Shown: positions 25,009 to 35,080 of the stretch, piece after piece
Numbering within the stretch: position 1 is the stretch's first letter
Layout of the letters: each line of letters begins with the position of its first letter
Source: Delphinapterus leucas
Taxonomy: Eukaryota; Chordata; Mammalia; Artiodactyla; Monodontidae
Length of the DNA stretch: 64,000 nucleotides
Direction of reading: 5' to 3'
Assembly (NCBI RefSeq): GCF_002288925.2
Contig: NW_022098024.1
Coordinates: 2,616,814 to 2,680,813, forward strand
Position numbers and translations under genes: made by a program
Notes under the pieces: generated by a model
The model's database searches: none
What the model saw: only the letters and a program-made list of their open reading frames with translations
Told to the model about the DNA's origin: nothing

Positions 25009-25285
25009 GATAAATGTGTTCTTAATCCCACCTGGACTTTCTGAGGAGCCTCATATAATATGTTGCAAACTGTCTTCCCAGGAGATGAATGAAGGAAATA
25101 CCCCTACCTCCCAATGATTAATTGTTGCTCTATAGTTGTTGAACTTTGTCCTTCCTACGTATAAATATGTGAGTGCAAAGCAGGCACACTGCTTAGTGAA
25201 TGTGGGATTTCAAGCCACGGCAGAAATGGGTTGGTAGAACATACTTTCAACCCACCCCTTAATGGGAAAGGAAGTTCTTACCATG

Positions 25286-25618
25286 CTACGCTGTTCCTTC
25301 ATGAGAGGCTTTACCTGTAGGAGTGCTGTGTACACTACTATGAGCTATTGCTGTATGAAGGTACGTTGTGTTTCTGTCTCTTTCCAGAACTGGGGACCAA
25401 AATCTTAGGGGCACCCTTTCCTTCTGTTGTCTCTGCCATAGTGTCAAACCCACAACTTCTGGAATCACAGACACATCTAACTCAAATGGTAGCCCTGCTT
25501 GGGAGGTGCCCAGAGCTTTAATTTGCTTCACTAGTACCTCAAGGCAGCGTGTTGTTCTGATCATCCCCAGTCTCACACATATCCTTTCTTTACCAAGCAG
25601 TATAAGGAAGGGAGGCAC
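25286..25618 (-). pseudogene. ERV pol remnant: RT connection region
   Basis: The 110-codon open stretch contains a block (roughly residues 30-75) with PFELDVSV and the following LWQRQQKERVPLRFWS. This is the pattern of the RT thumb/connection region just ahead of RNase H in ERV1-type pol. The frame runs on with no recognisable RNase H. It is separated from the RT core at 25753 by about 135 bp containing stops, so the two are no longer one frame. Confidence 0.65.
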
Positions 25619-25752
25619 TGTGTCTGGGGGGTGGGGTCATAAAAGTCCTCCAAAATTTTCAAGTCCCTACAAAAGTTTGCACCTCTTTCACATTCTCATG
25701 GGTTGAATAGGTTTACAGCTTGTCAATCACAGTTTCTGGGATGATACACATC

Positions 25753-26301
25753 TCACCTGACCAAATAACTCCCCCAAACTTGGCAGCAGTGCCTGGGCCT
25801 TGACTTTTCTGCAAATTCACTACCCATCCTCTCCCTTATAGATGTTCCAGTCAAGTTTGTAGAGCAAAACTGCAGCAAACACAAGTCTTCACGTGTTATT
25901 GTTGTATCATCAATGTAACAGGCCCATTTTACTGCTGTGGAGAAGGAGAACAGGGACAGATCTTGGGTTACCACCCATGACATATGGTGGAGTTGTACAG
26001 CTAGGCTTGGGGAAGCAATTTGAATGTTCACTGTTGCCCCTCCAATGTGAAGCCAAATTGCTTTTGTGACACAGAGGCCAGGGGAATATTGAATAAAGCA
26101 TTTGCTAAGTCCAGTACAACATGGTACACTCCTAGGACCTTGACCAATATATCTAAGATGGTGGCAATGTTGGACACAGCTGCAGGGATGGCAGCCACTG
26201 CTTTTTAAATTTTTGTAGTCAGTGGGTATCCGCCATGGGTCATCTGGATTTTTTTCCATCCATACCCGGCTGTTTGAAAGCAAGATGAGCAGAGCATACA
26301 A
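25753..26301 (-). pseudogene. ERV pol remnant: reverse transcriptase core
   Basis: An open stretch of 182 codons. Residues 23-33 (WRIPTDYKNLK) fit the conserved N-terminal RT motif. Residues 129-132 are YIDD (25906-25917), the RT catalytic motif with both aspartates. The segment between them that should hold the first catalytic aspartate reads in a shifted frame (residues about 40-75 rich in Cys and His), which indicates compensating indels. The enzyme would copy viral RNA into DNA in an intact virus. This copy is not functional. Confidence 0.75.
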
Positions 26302-26593
26302 TACCCACTCAGTGCAGTTCTTGGGTAGCTCCTCCTATTTCCTTTTACTTCCCAGGCAATTTATATTGTTTGAAAGTTACCACTCTTCAAGGGGGTGGTA
26401 GACTTACTGATTCCCAGGAGTCATTTCCCCTCAGCACTGAGTTTTCCTTCTAAACCAGAGGCAGAATTCACTGAGACAGGGTTTCAAAGTTTGACATTCA
26501 ATGCCCAATATATATGTTCTCTAGTATTGAAGAGATAAAAGCCTCATATTCTCATGGGGGAAAACACCCAATTTGCAGTATCAAAGGGACATT

Positions 26594-26866
26594 TTAGACC
26601 ATAAACATTTGCCATCTGTAACCATCGATGGTGCTGAAGGGGTCAGAAAACTTCTGAGGGTTAGCAAGTATTAGGGTAAATTTGGCCCCAGCATCAACTA
26701 GAGCTGTCACCTTGTCTTTATTTCTGGACAACCAGCTCAACATGAGGACTTCATTGCCTCCCATGACCCTCACTTGGAGGTCATCTTGACCTTCATCCTG
26801 AATCTGGGACAGAGAAGAACCCACCAAAGAACAGACTGTATCCCTGAGGCCTCTGCTGGAGAACAT
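26594..26866 (-). pseudogene. ERV protease remnant
   Basis: A 90-codon open stretch with LVDAG at residues 56-60, where retroviral aspartic proteases have a D-T/S-G active site. The threonine or serine is replaced by alanine (residue 59). NPQKF then follows at 69-73. The upstream part (residues 1-45) looks like a gag-pro linker. Position, just upstream of the RT remnant on the same strand, supports the call. Confidence 0.7.
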
Positions 26867-27060
26867 GGGGCAACAGGGATGATTGGGGCAGAGCGAGCAG
26901 GTCTGAACTATTGTTCAGGTCTTAATGTTTTCCATATGCTCCCAACACAGCATTGTTGCTTGTCTGTTTTTAAGGTGGGGGTCTGGGCAGCAATGAGGTC
27001 AAACCATATTTGCTTCTGGGTTACTTTTACCAAGCCCTTTACAGTCTTTCTTTTCTCTTA

Positions 27061-27535
27061 CAACTTTTTGATTTTCCTTGAATTAACAATTCTTTCATAT
27101 TTTTAAAATTATGCTTAATGTCCCATGTACCTATTGCTAACTTTTTTCTTAATCTTCATTTACAAATCTCAAATGTCTCCTAATAATTTTAAGAAATGCA
27201 AAGACACGCATAATAATATATATAATATAAAATATATAATAATATATTTTTTCCCTACATTTTTGGGTAATTTTCCTACAGCTATTCTCCTGCAGCTACT
27301 CTACACTATCCACAGCTGTTATCCCTTTCTACAACTGTCTCATGCAGGACTTGGTGCTTTCTGGATACTGTCATTTCACCTCTTTAGGTTTACTGTTTCA
27401 TTTTGCTAAAATACAATCTCAAATAGCTACATAACAAAGTGTTCTAGTATTGAACAGAAAATTCATCACAGGAACCCCTAGAAGTTCTAAAGATATAAAA
27501 ACTCAATCAAAGTAGTGATCAGCAAACTGAAGTAC
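27061..27535. other. AT-rich non-coding DNA
   Basis: Includes a TA-rich stretch (about 27207-27250). No repeat family recognised. Confidence 0.5.
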
Positions 27536-27539
27536 CCTC

Positions 27540-27960
27540 ATTTCAATTCATTTCAAATTGACACAAAGTTAAAAACGGCAACACCAAGTGCCAGATGCGT
27601 ACACAACTGATGGGAGTATGAAGAGGTAAATTTACTTTTGAAAGCAATTTGGCATCCTCCAGAAAATCCAGAATGTACTGATTATGATACAAAAGGAGAC
27701 ATGTACAGGAAAGAAATGCTTGACACGTCCATGAAGAGAAAAATATGTAAGTAAATTGTAGTACATTCTTAGGGTAGAACACTATACAACAGTTAAAACT
27801 AGCATGCACAGTGTACATGTAGCGATATGGAAAAATCTAAAAATATAAGTTTGATTAAAAAAGGCAAGTTGCAGAGGATCAATAATGTATATCATTTATA
27901 TAAGTTAAATAGCACATAGAATAATATTATTTTGGGATAAACAGTATATGAAGGATTATT
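27540..27960 (+). mobile_element. ancient L1 3' region (L1M-like)
   Basis: In sense, 'ctgatgggagtatgaagagg', 'caatttggcatcctccagaa' and 'actatacaacagttaaaact' follow the C-terminal end of ORF2 and 3' UTR of an old L1. Strongly diverged, with no frame left. Confidence 0.55.
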
Positions 27961-27995
27961 CACACACATACACATACGCATACACACGCACACAT
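27960..27995. repeat. (CA)n-like imperfect repeat
   Basis: CACA units interrupted by TA and CG steps. Confidence 0.85.
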
Positions 27996-28229
27996 CTGAG
28001 TGATAAGTCCATGCTAGTTCTTCTCTCCTGAAGAAAGAGGTATAAGAAAGAGACTGGGGAGTGTTGTATAGATTTCAATGGAATGTATAATAATTTTTTA
28101 AAAAAATCTCGAAAGTTTAAAAGGTGACAAATCTGAGTGATAGATACATGGATGTTCACTATATAGTTCTTTATACTTGCTTGAAAAATATTTTAAGAGA
28201 AAGGTTGCCTAGGTGACATGTTTTTGAAT

Positions 28230-29860
28230 ATTTGTCCATCAGAATATATCTTTTTTCTTAATTCTTTATTGATAACTTACCCCTGCATAAAATTCTCAAA
28301 AAAAAGCATTTTCCCACAGAATTATAAAGCATCACTTCACTGTCTTCCAGTGTTGATATTGAGAATTCTTTAATAGCTTATCAAAATTTATTGCAAATTC
28401 ATTTGAACCTGGTATTTTGTGTTGGGAAGACATAACTGTTTTGACAATTAATTTAATGGATATATTTAAAATTACTAATTCTTCAAGAATCAATGTTGGT
28501 AATATAGAAATTTACAGAAAGTTATCAGAGTATTCTTTTCTAGACATTTTACAAATGTATTATCATAAATTTGTTCACCATATTGAGTTGGCTTTTTAAT
28601 CTATATTTGTAGTTATATACCCCTTTTCATTTTCAACATTATTTATCAGCACCTTTTATCTCCTTTTCTTTTATCAACAATCATCAATCTTATTCCTTCG
28701 TTTCCTTGCTTCTTTTTTTCTGCCTTTTGTTAGTTTCATTAATTTTTCTTCATTTTCTTCACCTCTTTTGTTGTCACTCTGCTGATTTAGAAACTGTGAA
28801 TTGTATCTCTATTCAATAGAAAGAGAGGGAGAGAGAAATATACATACACACATACTTTTACATATATATAATATGTAAATTTACCACTATATACAATATA
28901 TTATATATATTTAGCATTCATAATTAACCATGTATTTTTGTTTCAAAAATCTAAAGTCATTATTTCTTTTCTCCTCCAGACATCATCGTATTTTAAATAC
29001 AAATGAAACAATTTTTCATGTTTTTGTTTAAATGTTAGTTTTATATTTTATATATTTATAATAAAATATATTTATTTTTTTGCACACACAACATTAGTTA
29101 TTTCAGTTTATAATTAATTACATTTGCCAATATATTCTGTTAGCCTGTGTTCATGATTTTCAGTGGTATCTCTCCTCTTCCCTCTACGTTCACATTTGCT
29201 GAAAATTTAGCTTTCATTGTTATTTAGTCTGTAAGTTGTGAACTAAGAGTCTTTATATCTGAACATATCTTCATTTTGTTTTCATTCTTGGATGTTAATT
29301 TCACTTGGTATCAAATTCTAGATTGTTAGAGGCTTTTATTGGCATTTTCAAGATATGTTCTAGTAACTTCTTAAATATATCATTGCTTTAAAAATAGCCT
29401 AGAAAATTTAAAGATAAAAAAATAATAATAATAGCCTAGTTGCAGCCCAGTTAAGGTTTTATATAATCACTGATATTCTGAAGTTTGCCTATGATACATC
29501 TGGGTGTTAATTAATACTTTTCATGTTTAGTATTTACTTTCAATTTGAAGATTCATGAACAATTCTTGGGTGCTATATCTTCAAGATTTCTTTACAAAAT
29601 TTTCTCCATTTTCTTTATATGTAGAGGCATTGGTCTATCTTCCATCTATGTCTAATCCTCTTCCATACTTTTAATATTTTTTTCTCCATAATGCATCCTG
29701 GGCGAACTGACACTGCATGCAATTTCACTATTTTTCTCATTAATAGCAACCTAAGTAGATTTTATTGTTTCATTTTTTTATGCTCATGATTATACTTTTT
29801 ATCTCCAAAATTTCTTTTATTTTCTTGTCTGTACTGTCTTGAATTATTTATTCATGTTTT
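28230..29860 (-). mobile_element. ancient L1 (ORF2 to ORF1 region), heavily decayed
   Basis: The + strand has the T-rich texture of antisense L1. The landmarks come in correct order for reverse-complement ORF2 to ORF1: 'tcaaaatttattgcaaattc' region, 'agtttcattaatttttcttc' near 28732, the 'tcattttgttttcattcttg' block near 29272, and 'caagatttctttacaaaatt' near 29582. (GA)n and TA-rich runs interrupt it at 28818-28920. No frame survives. Confidence 0.5.
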
Positions 29861-30712
29861 GATTTCACAATTGTTTACTTTTTTCCCCCAGTTGCCTGCA
29901 AGGGATATAATGTATTAACAATCTACTTGTTCTTTAAAGAGAAGGCACATCTGACTGGCAATGGAATAAAAATGAAGGCCCTTTGCAGAAACACAAATGT
30001 CATTATAGTTTTTGAGTATGAGTTCTGTGCAGGGCTAAAATAAAGCACCATGAGAGTTTTCTGACCTTTATCACCAGTACTTTCCCAATCAGATTTATCC
30101 TCCTCCTTCTTTATCCTCATCTCTCTAAGGAAAATGGTCCCTTTTCAAGCTGTACTGGACATTCATAACACTGAAATATGGGTTTAGGAGAGATGCAGTG
30201 ATAAAATCGTGAACTGGAAAGAGAATGAGAAGAAAGCACTAGCGAAGAGAGAAAAAATTAGCGGAAGTTAAGGTTATGCATAGAGAAGAAGCTAGGAAAA
30301 AAAGACCAAAAAGCTCCAGCACTACTTGTGCAATGGAATTTTAGGAGTTTGGTTTATGAGATGCTCAAAAGAGAATTGGGAAAAAAGGAATGAGGACTTT
30401 AAAATGTTTGTTGAAGCTTATAAGTCAAATCTTATTTAATTATTTAAAATGCAAATAAATAATGGACTTACTATTCATTTATTTTTTGCTGTGAACTGAG
30501 TTTTAAATGAACCTTACAGTCAGTAGACCACAGGAGTCCTGGATATTATTGCGATTATATTGTTAAACATTCATTATCACTATGGTAGCTTAGAGCATTA
30601 TTGTTTAATCATTTCTTGCTCATAATTTTGCTGGCTCCTGATGATGCAACCAACACTAAAAAATATTAAAACTGATTATTTTGATTTTCATTTGAGGTTA
30701 TCTGATCAGAAT
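29861..30712. other. AT-rich non-coding DNA, nothing recognised
   Basis: No feature seen apart from chance open frames. Confidence 0.5.
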
Positions 30713-30772
30713 TAGATAGATGATTGATAGATAAATAGATAGATAAATTGGTAGATAGGTAGATAGATAATG
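30713..30772. repeat. (GATA)n imperfect microsatellite
   Basis: GATA units with AATA, GATT and GGTA variants over about 60 bp. Confidence 0.9.
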
Positions 30773-30989
30773 TCCTAGCTAAACAGTTTAAGTGTAAATT
30801 GTGGGGAAAAGTTAGTTTCAGCCAACTTCTCTGCTCATCATAGAATGTTTCTTCATAGTGGATAAATGGGCAAGGTGGAAATATTCCATTTATTCTATTG
30901 GAATATGTGTTAAAATTGTGATGAAGATGGTGAAAACTATTAAAGTAATAACATAATAGAATAAAATGTCAGGGGACAGGGGCTGTTGT

Positions 30990-31370
30990 GAAGAGCTACT
31001 GAGGTTTGGGGGTCTAAGATGGTTTCTCTGAAGAAGAGGTGACTTTCAATCTATGACCAGAATGATGAAAGGGAGCCAGCACTGAGACAAGAAGAAACAT
31101 GTTCCAGGAAAAGAACCATATATTCAAAGAAAAGAAAGAGTTAGTTATATTTGAGGAACTAAAAAGAGGCTAATGTAGTTGGAGTGTAGCAGCCTTAGGG
31201 TAGAGAGGCATGTAATGAATATAGAGAAGGAAAAGTACATGATTCTGCAGTGCCTTCTAGGCTAAGTACAGGGTTTAAAAAAGTATATTATGATTATTTT
31301 ATGTGAAGTGGACCAGGAAGACATTGAAGGGTTTTACATAGATAGAATTTACTGGGTAGGACTTAGGGTT
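30990..31370 (-). repeat. L2 element fragment
   Basis: 'ctctgaagaagaggtgactt', 'gttccaggaaaagaacc' and 'gacattgaagggttttacat' occur in the order of an L2 body read in reverse complement. Confidence 0.45.
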
Positions 31371-32879
31371 AGTCATTAAAGTCTTTTAGTATGGTAAAAA
31401 CACCAAATGACTTGGAATTTGAGATATTTGTTTGTCAAATTCTGCCTTCAGTTGAAGGATTAAGACATTCAAATGGGATAATACTGATTTTCTTCATTTT
31501 TAAAGTGAGGGGTTTCATTGGATGGTACCTAATTTCTTGTGATGGGAGAGGATGGTGAAGTTGGTCGGTGATTTACTTTTCTGATGAAATGATTCACTTT
31601 TGAAAGACCAGAGCAGTTATGAAAAAGCCTCTTATTCTCTTTTGAGGAGTCATTTCTCCGAGCTGCTACTCCAAATGGTGTTCATTATTTATAGTAACTT
31701 TTTAATGAATGGCTACGTAAAGCAACAAACATTTACACACTGTAAGCTTTCTAAAAAGAAAAAAGATATATAAATATCTATTGGAGATGGATAAAGGGGA
31801 TTCAAGTTAAGACTATATGAGATGTGTAGATTATTCTTAAGGTCTCTTTGAATTCTGAGTTTCTTTGTTGTAGACGCATTTCTTCCAACCATTATCTCTG
31901 CTATATCCATTTATGGCACCAACATTTGGATTTTGCATCTTGGATTTAGCATCTTACAAATGCTAATTGATGTTTTAAATTAGCACAAGTGCTGGGGAAA
32001 GCAAGAACCTGGTTATTTTCCAGCCATGCTGGAATCTAATGAAAGCTATAAACCCACACTTAGAAATATGCGTATATATTTTTATAAAGTTTCAGGAAAC
32101 CATAAACTCTCTGAAGCTTTTTCATGGACCTTCCACATGCAAGCCCTGTGGGGTGAATAAGAACCAAAAATAGGTACCTTCCAAGTATAATCTGTGATTT
32201 TCCTGACTGGTTCCTGCCCTACATTTAATAGTCCTAATTAAAGTAAAGGTATCTTCATTTGATTTTTCCTTCATACCATAAGTGTGAAAATATTAAAACT
32301 GCTGATGCAAGGAAGTAGGTAGGAACATAAAGAGAAATTTCAAACATACAATTTTCTGACAACCTAGAGGTGTTAGCACAGCTCATTTTAAACATGGGTT
32401 AAATTGTTTTCTCTCTCACCATATTGGCTGAAAGAACCTTGTCTTACACCTGGGCTGAAACTGATTGAAAAATTCAGAGATAAATCTGTCTTTCTTTTTT
32501 TTTTGGACTTGGTAATAAGTGTCTATGGAGTTCTTTAAAACTGATGTTATCTATATGCAAAATTCAGTAGGAATGTAGAAATCAAAAAGTCACCATTTTT
32601 TCTCTCAAGGTAAATTAGTGTATTTACAACTGTACTTGGTTTTCATACTTATCACTGCTATCTTTTATGTGCAGGTGAGCCATCATATTTTAAGGTTGAT
32701 AAGTAAATTTGAAAGATAAAGTGTTGAAGGTATTTAGGTTTGTGGTAAAGTATACTAAAGTAGCAGTAGACTGCTGGCAGTCTTTTTAGTTTCTTCAGGA
32801 AAAGGGATTAAATATACAAAGTAGTGCAGTTCATAGTTATACATTTGTTAACACATAATTCTTAGAACAACCCACTAGG
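31371..32879. other. AT-rich non-coding DNA, nothing recognised
   Basis: No repeat family or coding signal supported. Confidence 0.5.
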
Positions 32880-32996
32880 CTAGTTGTTATTGTCCATTGA
32901 CCTTGGGCATGAAATGTAAACTCTGAGTTTCAGTATCCTCATCTGAAAAATGAGGGCAATCACACCTCAGTGGGTTGTTAAAAAGATTATAACGAG
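32880..32996 (+). repeat. MIR fragment, left part (split by L1-C)
   Basis: 'gagtttcagtatcctcatct' followed by 'gaaaaatgagggcaat' is the MIR core to 3' part in sense. The copy is cut by L1-C and a short remainder continues at 38383-38394. Confidence 0.65.
32981..32996. repeat. target-site duplication, left copy (L1-C)
   Basis: aaaagattataacgag, matching 38367-38382 at 14 of 16 positions. Confidence 0.75.
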
Positions 32997-33285
32997 GGGG
33001 GGTGGAGGCAAGATTGTGGTGTGGGAAGATGCCAAGTTAGCATCACCCCACAACTAGGGCACCTGCCTGCCACTGGTGGAGGACCCTGATGCCCAAGGAG
33101 ATGGGAGGAACCCCTAAGTGAACCAGTAGGACATGGGGGGAATGAGGGGCGAGGAGAAGTGGAAGCCAGATAGGATCTGCACCCCTGAGGCCAGGGAGAT
33201 CCAGAGAGGCAGGCAGGAGGGGCCCTCTGGGAGGAGCAGGAGAGGAGTGGAGGGCGATTGCCCCACCCACTCGGGGCAATTGATT
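32997..33285 (+). promoter_or_regulatory. L1-C 5' UTR, first part in sense
   Basis: A G-rich start (gggggtggaggcaagattgt) comparable with the L1-B 5' end. It ends at an 8-bp inverted repeat (attgcccc at 33257-33264, ggggcaat at 33273-33280) directly before the inversion junction. Confidence 0.7.
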
Positions 33286-33286
33286 G

Positions 33287-33655
33287 TCTTCAATTCTTTT
33301 CATTCTTTTTTCTTTATTCTGCTCCTTGGCAGTTATTTCTACCATTTTGTCTTCCAGCTCACTTATTCATTCTTCTGCCTCAGTTATTCTGTTATTGATT
33401 TCTTCTAGTGTATTTTTCATTTCAGTTATTGTGTTGTTCATCTCTGTTTTTTTTGTTCTTTAGTTCTTCTAGATCTTTGTTAAACATTTCTTGTATCTTC
33501 TCAATCTGTGCTTCCATTCTATTTCTGAAATTCTGGATCATCTTTACTATCATTACTCTGAATTCTTTTTCAGGTAGATTGCCTAGTTCCTTTTCATTTA
33601 TTTGGTCTTGAAGGTTTTTACCTTGTTCCTTCATCTGTGACATACTTTTTGCCAT
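33287..33655 (-). pseudogene. L1-C ORF1, N-terminal half (inverted)
   Basis: An ORF1 N-terminus with LPEKEFRVMIVKMIQNFRNR followed by the coiled-coil (FNKDLEELKNKKNR). A frameshift at about 33430 leads into the second piece (MVEITAKEQNKEKRMKRIED, up to about 33290), after which the frame runs into unrelated 5' UTR. It lies opposite to the rest of the element and cannot be joined in one transcript with the C-terminal half. Confidence 0.85.
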
Positions 33656-34503
33656 CTCACTTTTTTTTAATTTTTATAAGTGGGATTGTGTTCCTGTCTT
33701 ACTGGTCATTTGGCCTGAGGCTTCCAACACTGGAGTGTATAAGCTGTTGGGTAGAGCTGGGTCTTGGTACTGAGATGAGGACTACTGTGAGATCTCACTC
33801 CGATGAATATTCCCTGGGGTCTGTGGTTCTCTGTTAGTCCACTGGTTCAGACTTGGAGCTCCCACCACAGGAGCTTCGGCCTGACCCTTGGCTCGTGAAC
33901 CAAGATCCCACAAACTGAGTGGGGTGGCATGAAAAAAAAGAAAACAAGAACAATAACAAAGTAAAAAAATAAAATAAGACTAGGAAACTAACATATATGT
34001 TAGAAAGAATATAAAAATAAAAATATAGATGAATCAACAATAGGAAGGTATAATAGTTCCACAATAGTAAAAAAGAGGAGGAGGAAAAGGAAAAAAAAAG
34101 GAGGAAAAGGCCTTGGCTGTGGAGGGTGGGGCCTAAGCAAGGGCAGGTTTGAGCAGTGAATGGGGCCTATGTTCAGGACCCACAGGGCTGGTAAAGGAGC
34201 TGGGGGCTGTGGGGGGTGGGGCTTAGGCTCAAGGAACAGAAGGGGCCCAGGTGTGCCTCCCACACCTGGTCTCAGAGGGCAGGGCACCTCACCAGGGAGC
34301 CCAGCAGGCTTCCTGGGCTTGAGTGGGTGGGGCAAATTCTCTCCTCTTCTCTCCTGCTTCTCTGGTCAGGAGGGCTCCTCCCACCTGTCTCTTCTGATCT
34401 CCATGGCCTCCCTTCTATGCCCCAAGGACCAATGCGGCCAGGGGGATGGGGCCACCCTGGAGGGCAGGGGACCAGCCTGGGAGTTCAGCAGGCTCCCAGA
34501 TAT
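33287..34503 (-). other. inverted block inside L1-C (rest of 5' UTR plus ORF1 N-terminal half)
   Basis: Read on the minus strand, this starts with GC-rich 5' UTR (34503 to about 33660) and continues into ORF1 from MAKSMSQMKEQGKNLQDQIN (33655) through the coiled-coil to about KEQNKEKRMKRIED near 33290. The next ORF1 codons are found in sense at about 34505. The break point therefore lies within one short segment of ORF1. Confidence 0.85.
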
Positions 34504-34504
34504 C

Positions 34505-35022
34505 TCTGTAATGACACTAGAAACACCAACATCCAAATTATAGGGGTCCCAGAGGAAGAAAAGAAAAAGAAAGGGTCTGAGAAAATATTTGAAGAGATTA
34601 TAGTTTAAAATTTCCCTAACATGGGAAAGGAAATAGTCATCCAAGTCCAGGAAGCACAGAGAGTCCCATACAGGATAAACCTTAGGAAAAATACATCAAG
34701 ACACATATTAATCAAACTAACAAAAATTAAATTCAAAGAAAAAATATTAAAAGCAGCAAGGGAAAAACAAAAAATAATATATAAAGGAATCCCCATAAGC
34801 TTATCAGCTGATTTTTCAGCAGAAACTCTGCAGGCCAGAAGGGAGTGGCAGGATATCCTTAAAGTGATGAAAGAGAAAAACCTACAAACAAGATTACTCT
34901 ACCCAGCAAGGATCACATTCAGATTCGACAGAGAAATCAAAAGCTGTTCAGAGAAGCAAAAACTAAGAGAATTCAGCACCATCAAACCAGCTTTACAACA
35001 AATGCTGATGAAACTTCTCTAG
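34505..35022 (+). pseudogene. L1-C ORF1, C-terminal half (sense)
   Basis: Starts at about NTNIQIIGVPEEEKKKKGSE (RRM start), has a stop after about 34605 and then an open stretch at 34621-35022. That stretch holds the RRM end and C-terminal domain with LSADFSAETLQARREWQDIL. The N-terminal coiled-coil half is inverted upstream at 33287-33655. Confidence 0.87.
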
Positions 35023-35080
35023 GCAGGAAACACAAGAGAAGAAAAAGACCCACAAAAACAAACCCTAAACAATTAAGAAA

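Larger units (their letters stand above)
25286..27060 (-). mobile_element. decayed endogenous retrovirus (ERV1-like), gag end to pol
   Basis: On the minus strand the window holds, in retroviral order, a possible gag end (about 27060-26870), a protease remnant (26866-26594), an RT remnant (26301-25753) and an RT connection region (25618-25286). The pieces are in different frames with stops between them. No RNase H, integrase or env is visible, and I found no LTR on either side. This is an old, defective genomic copy. The class I (gamma-like) assignment rests on the overall pol pattern and is not certain. Confidence 0.75.

Noticed and set aside
25368..25706. 112-codon frame on the plus strand
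   Set aside because: It is antisense to the ERV pol remnant, which carries the recognisable motifs.
22265..27060. LTR at 22265 and ERV pol at 25286-27060 considered as one provirus
   Set aside because: They appear to be on opposite strands, 2.6 kb of unrelated DNA separates them, and no second LTR is seen.
34160..34608. Overlapping 127- and 130-codon frames on the plus strand and a 111-codon proline-rich frame on the minus strand, in GC-rich DNA resembling a CpG island or exon
   Set aside because: The region is the inverted L1-C 5' UTR. The frames arise from its G-rich composition, and one simply runs on into ORF1.
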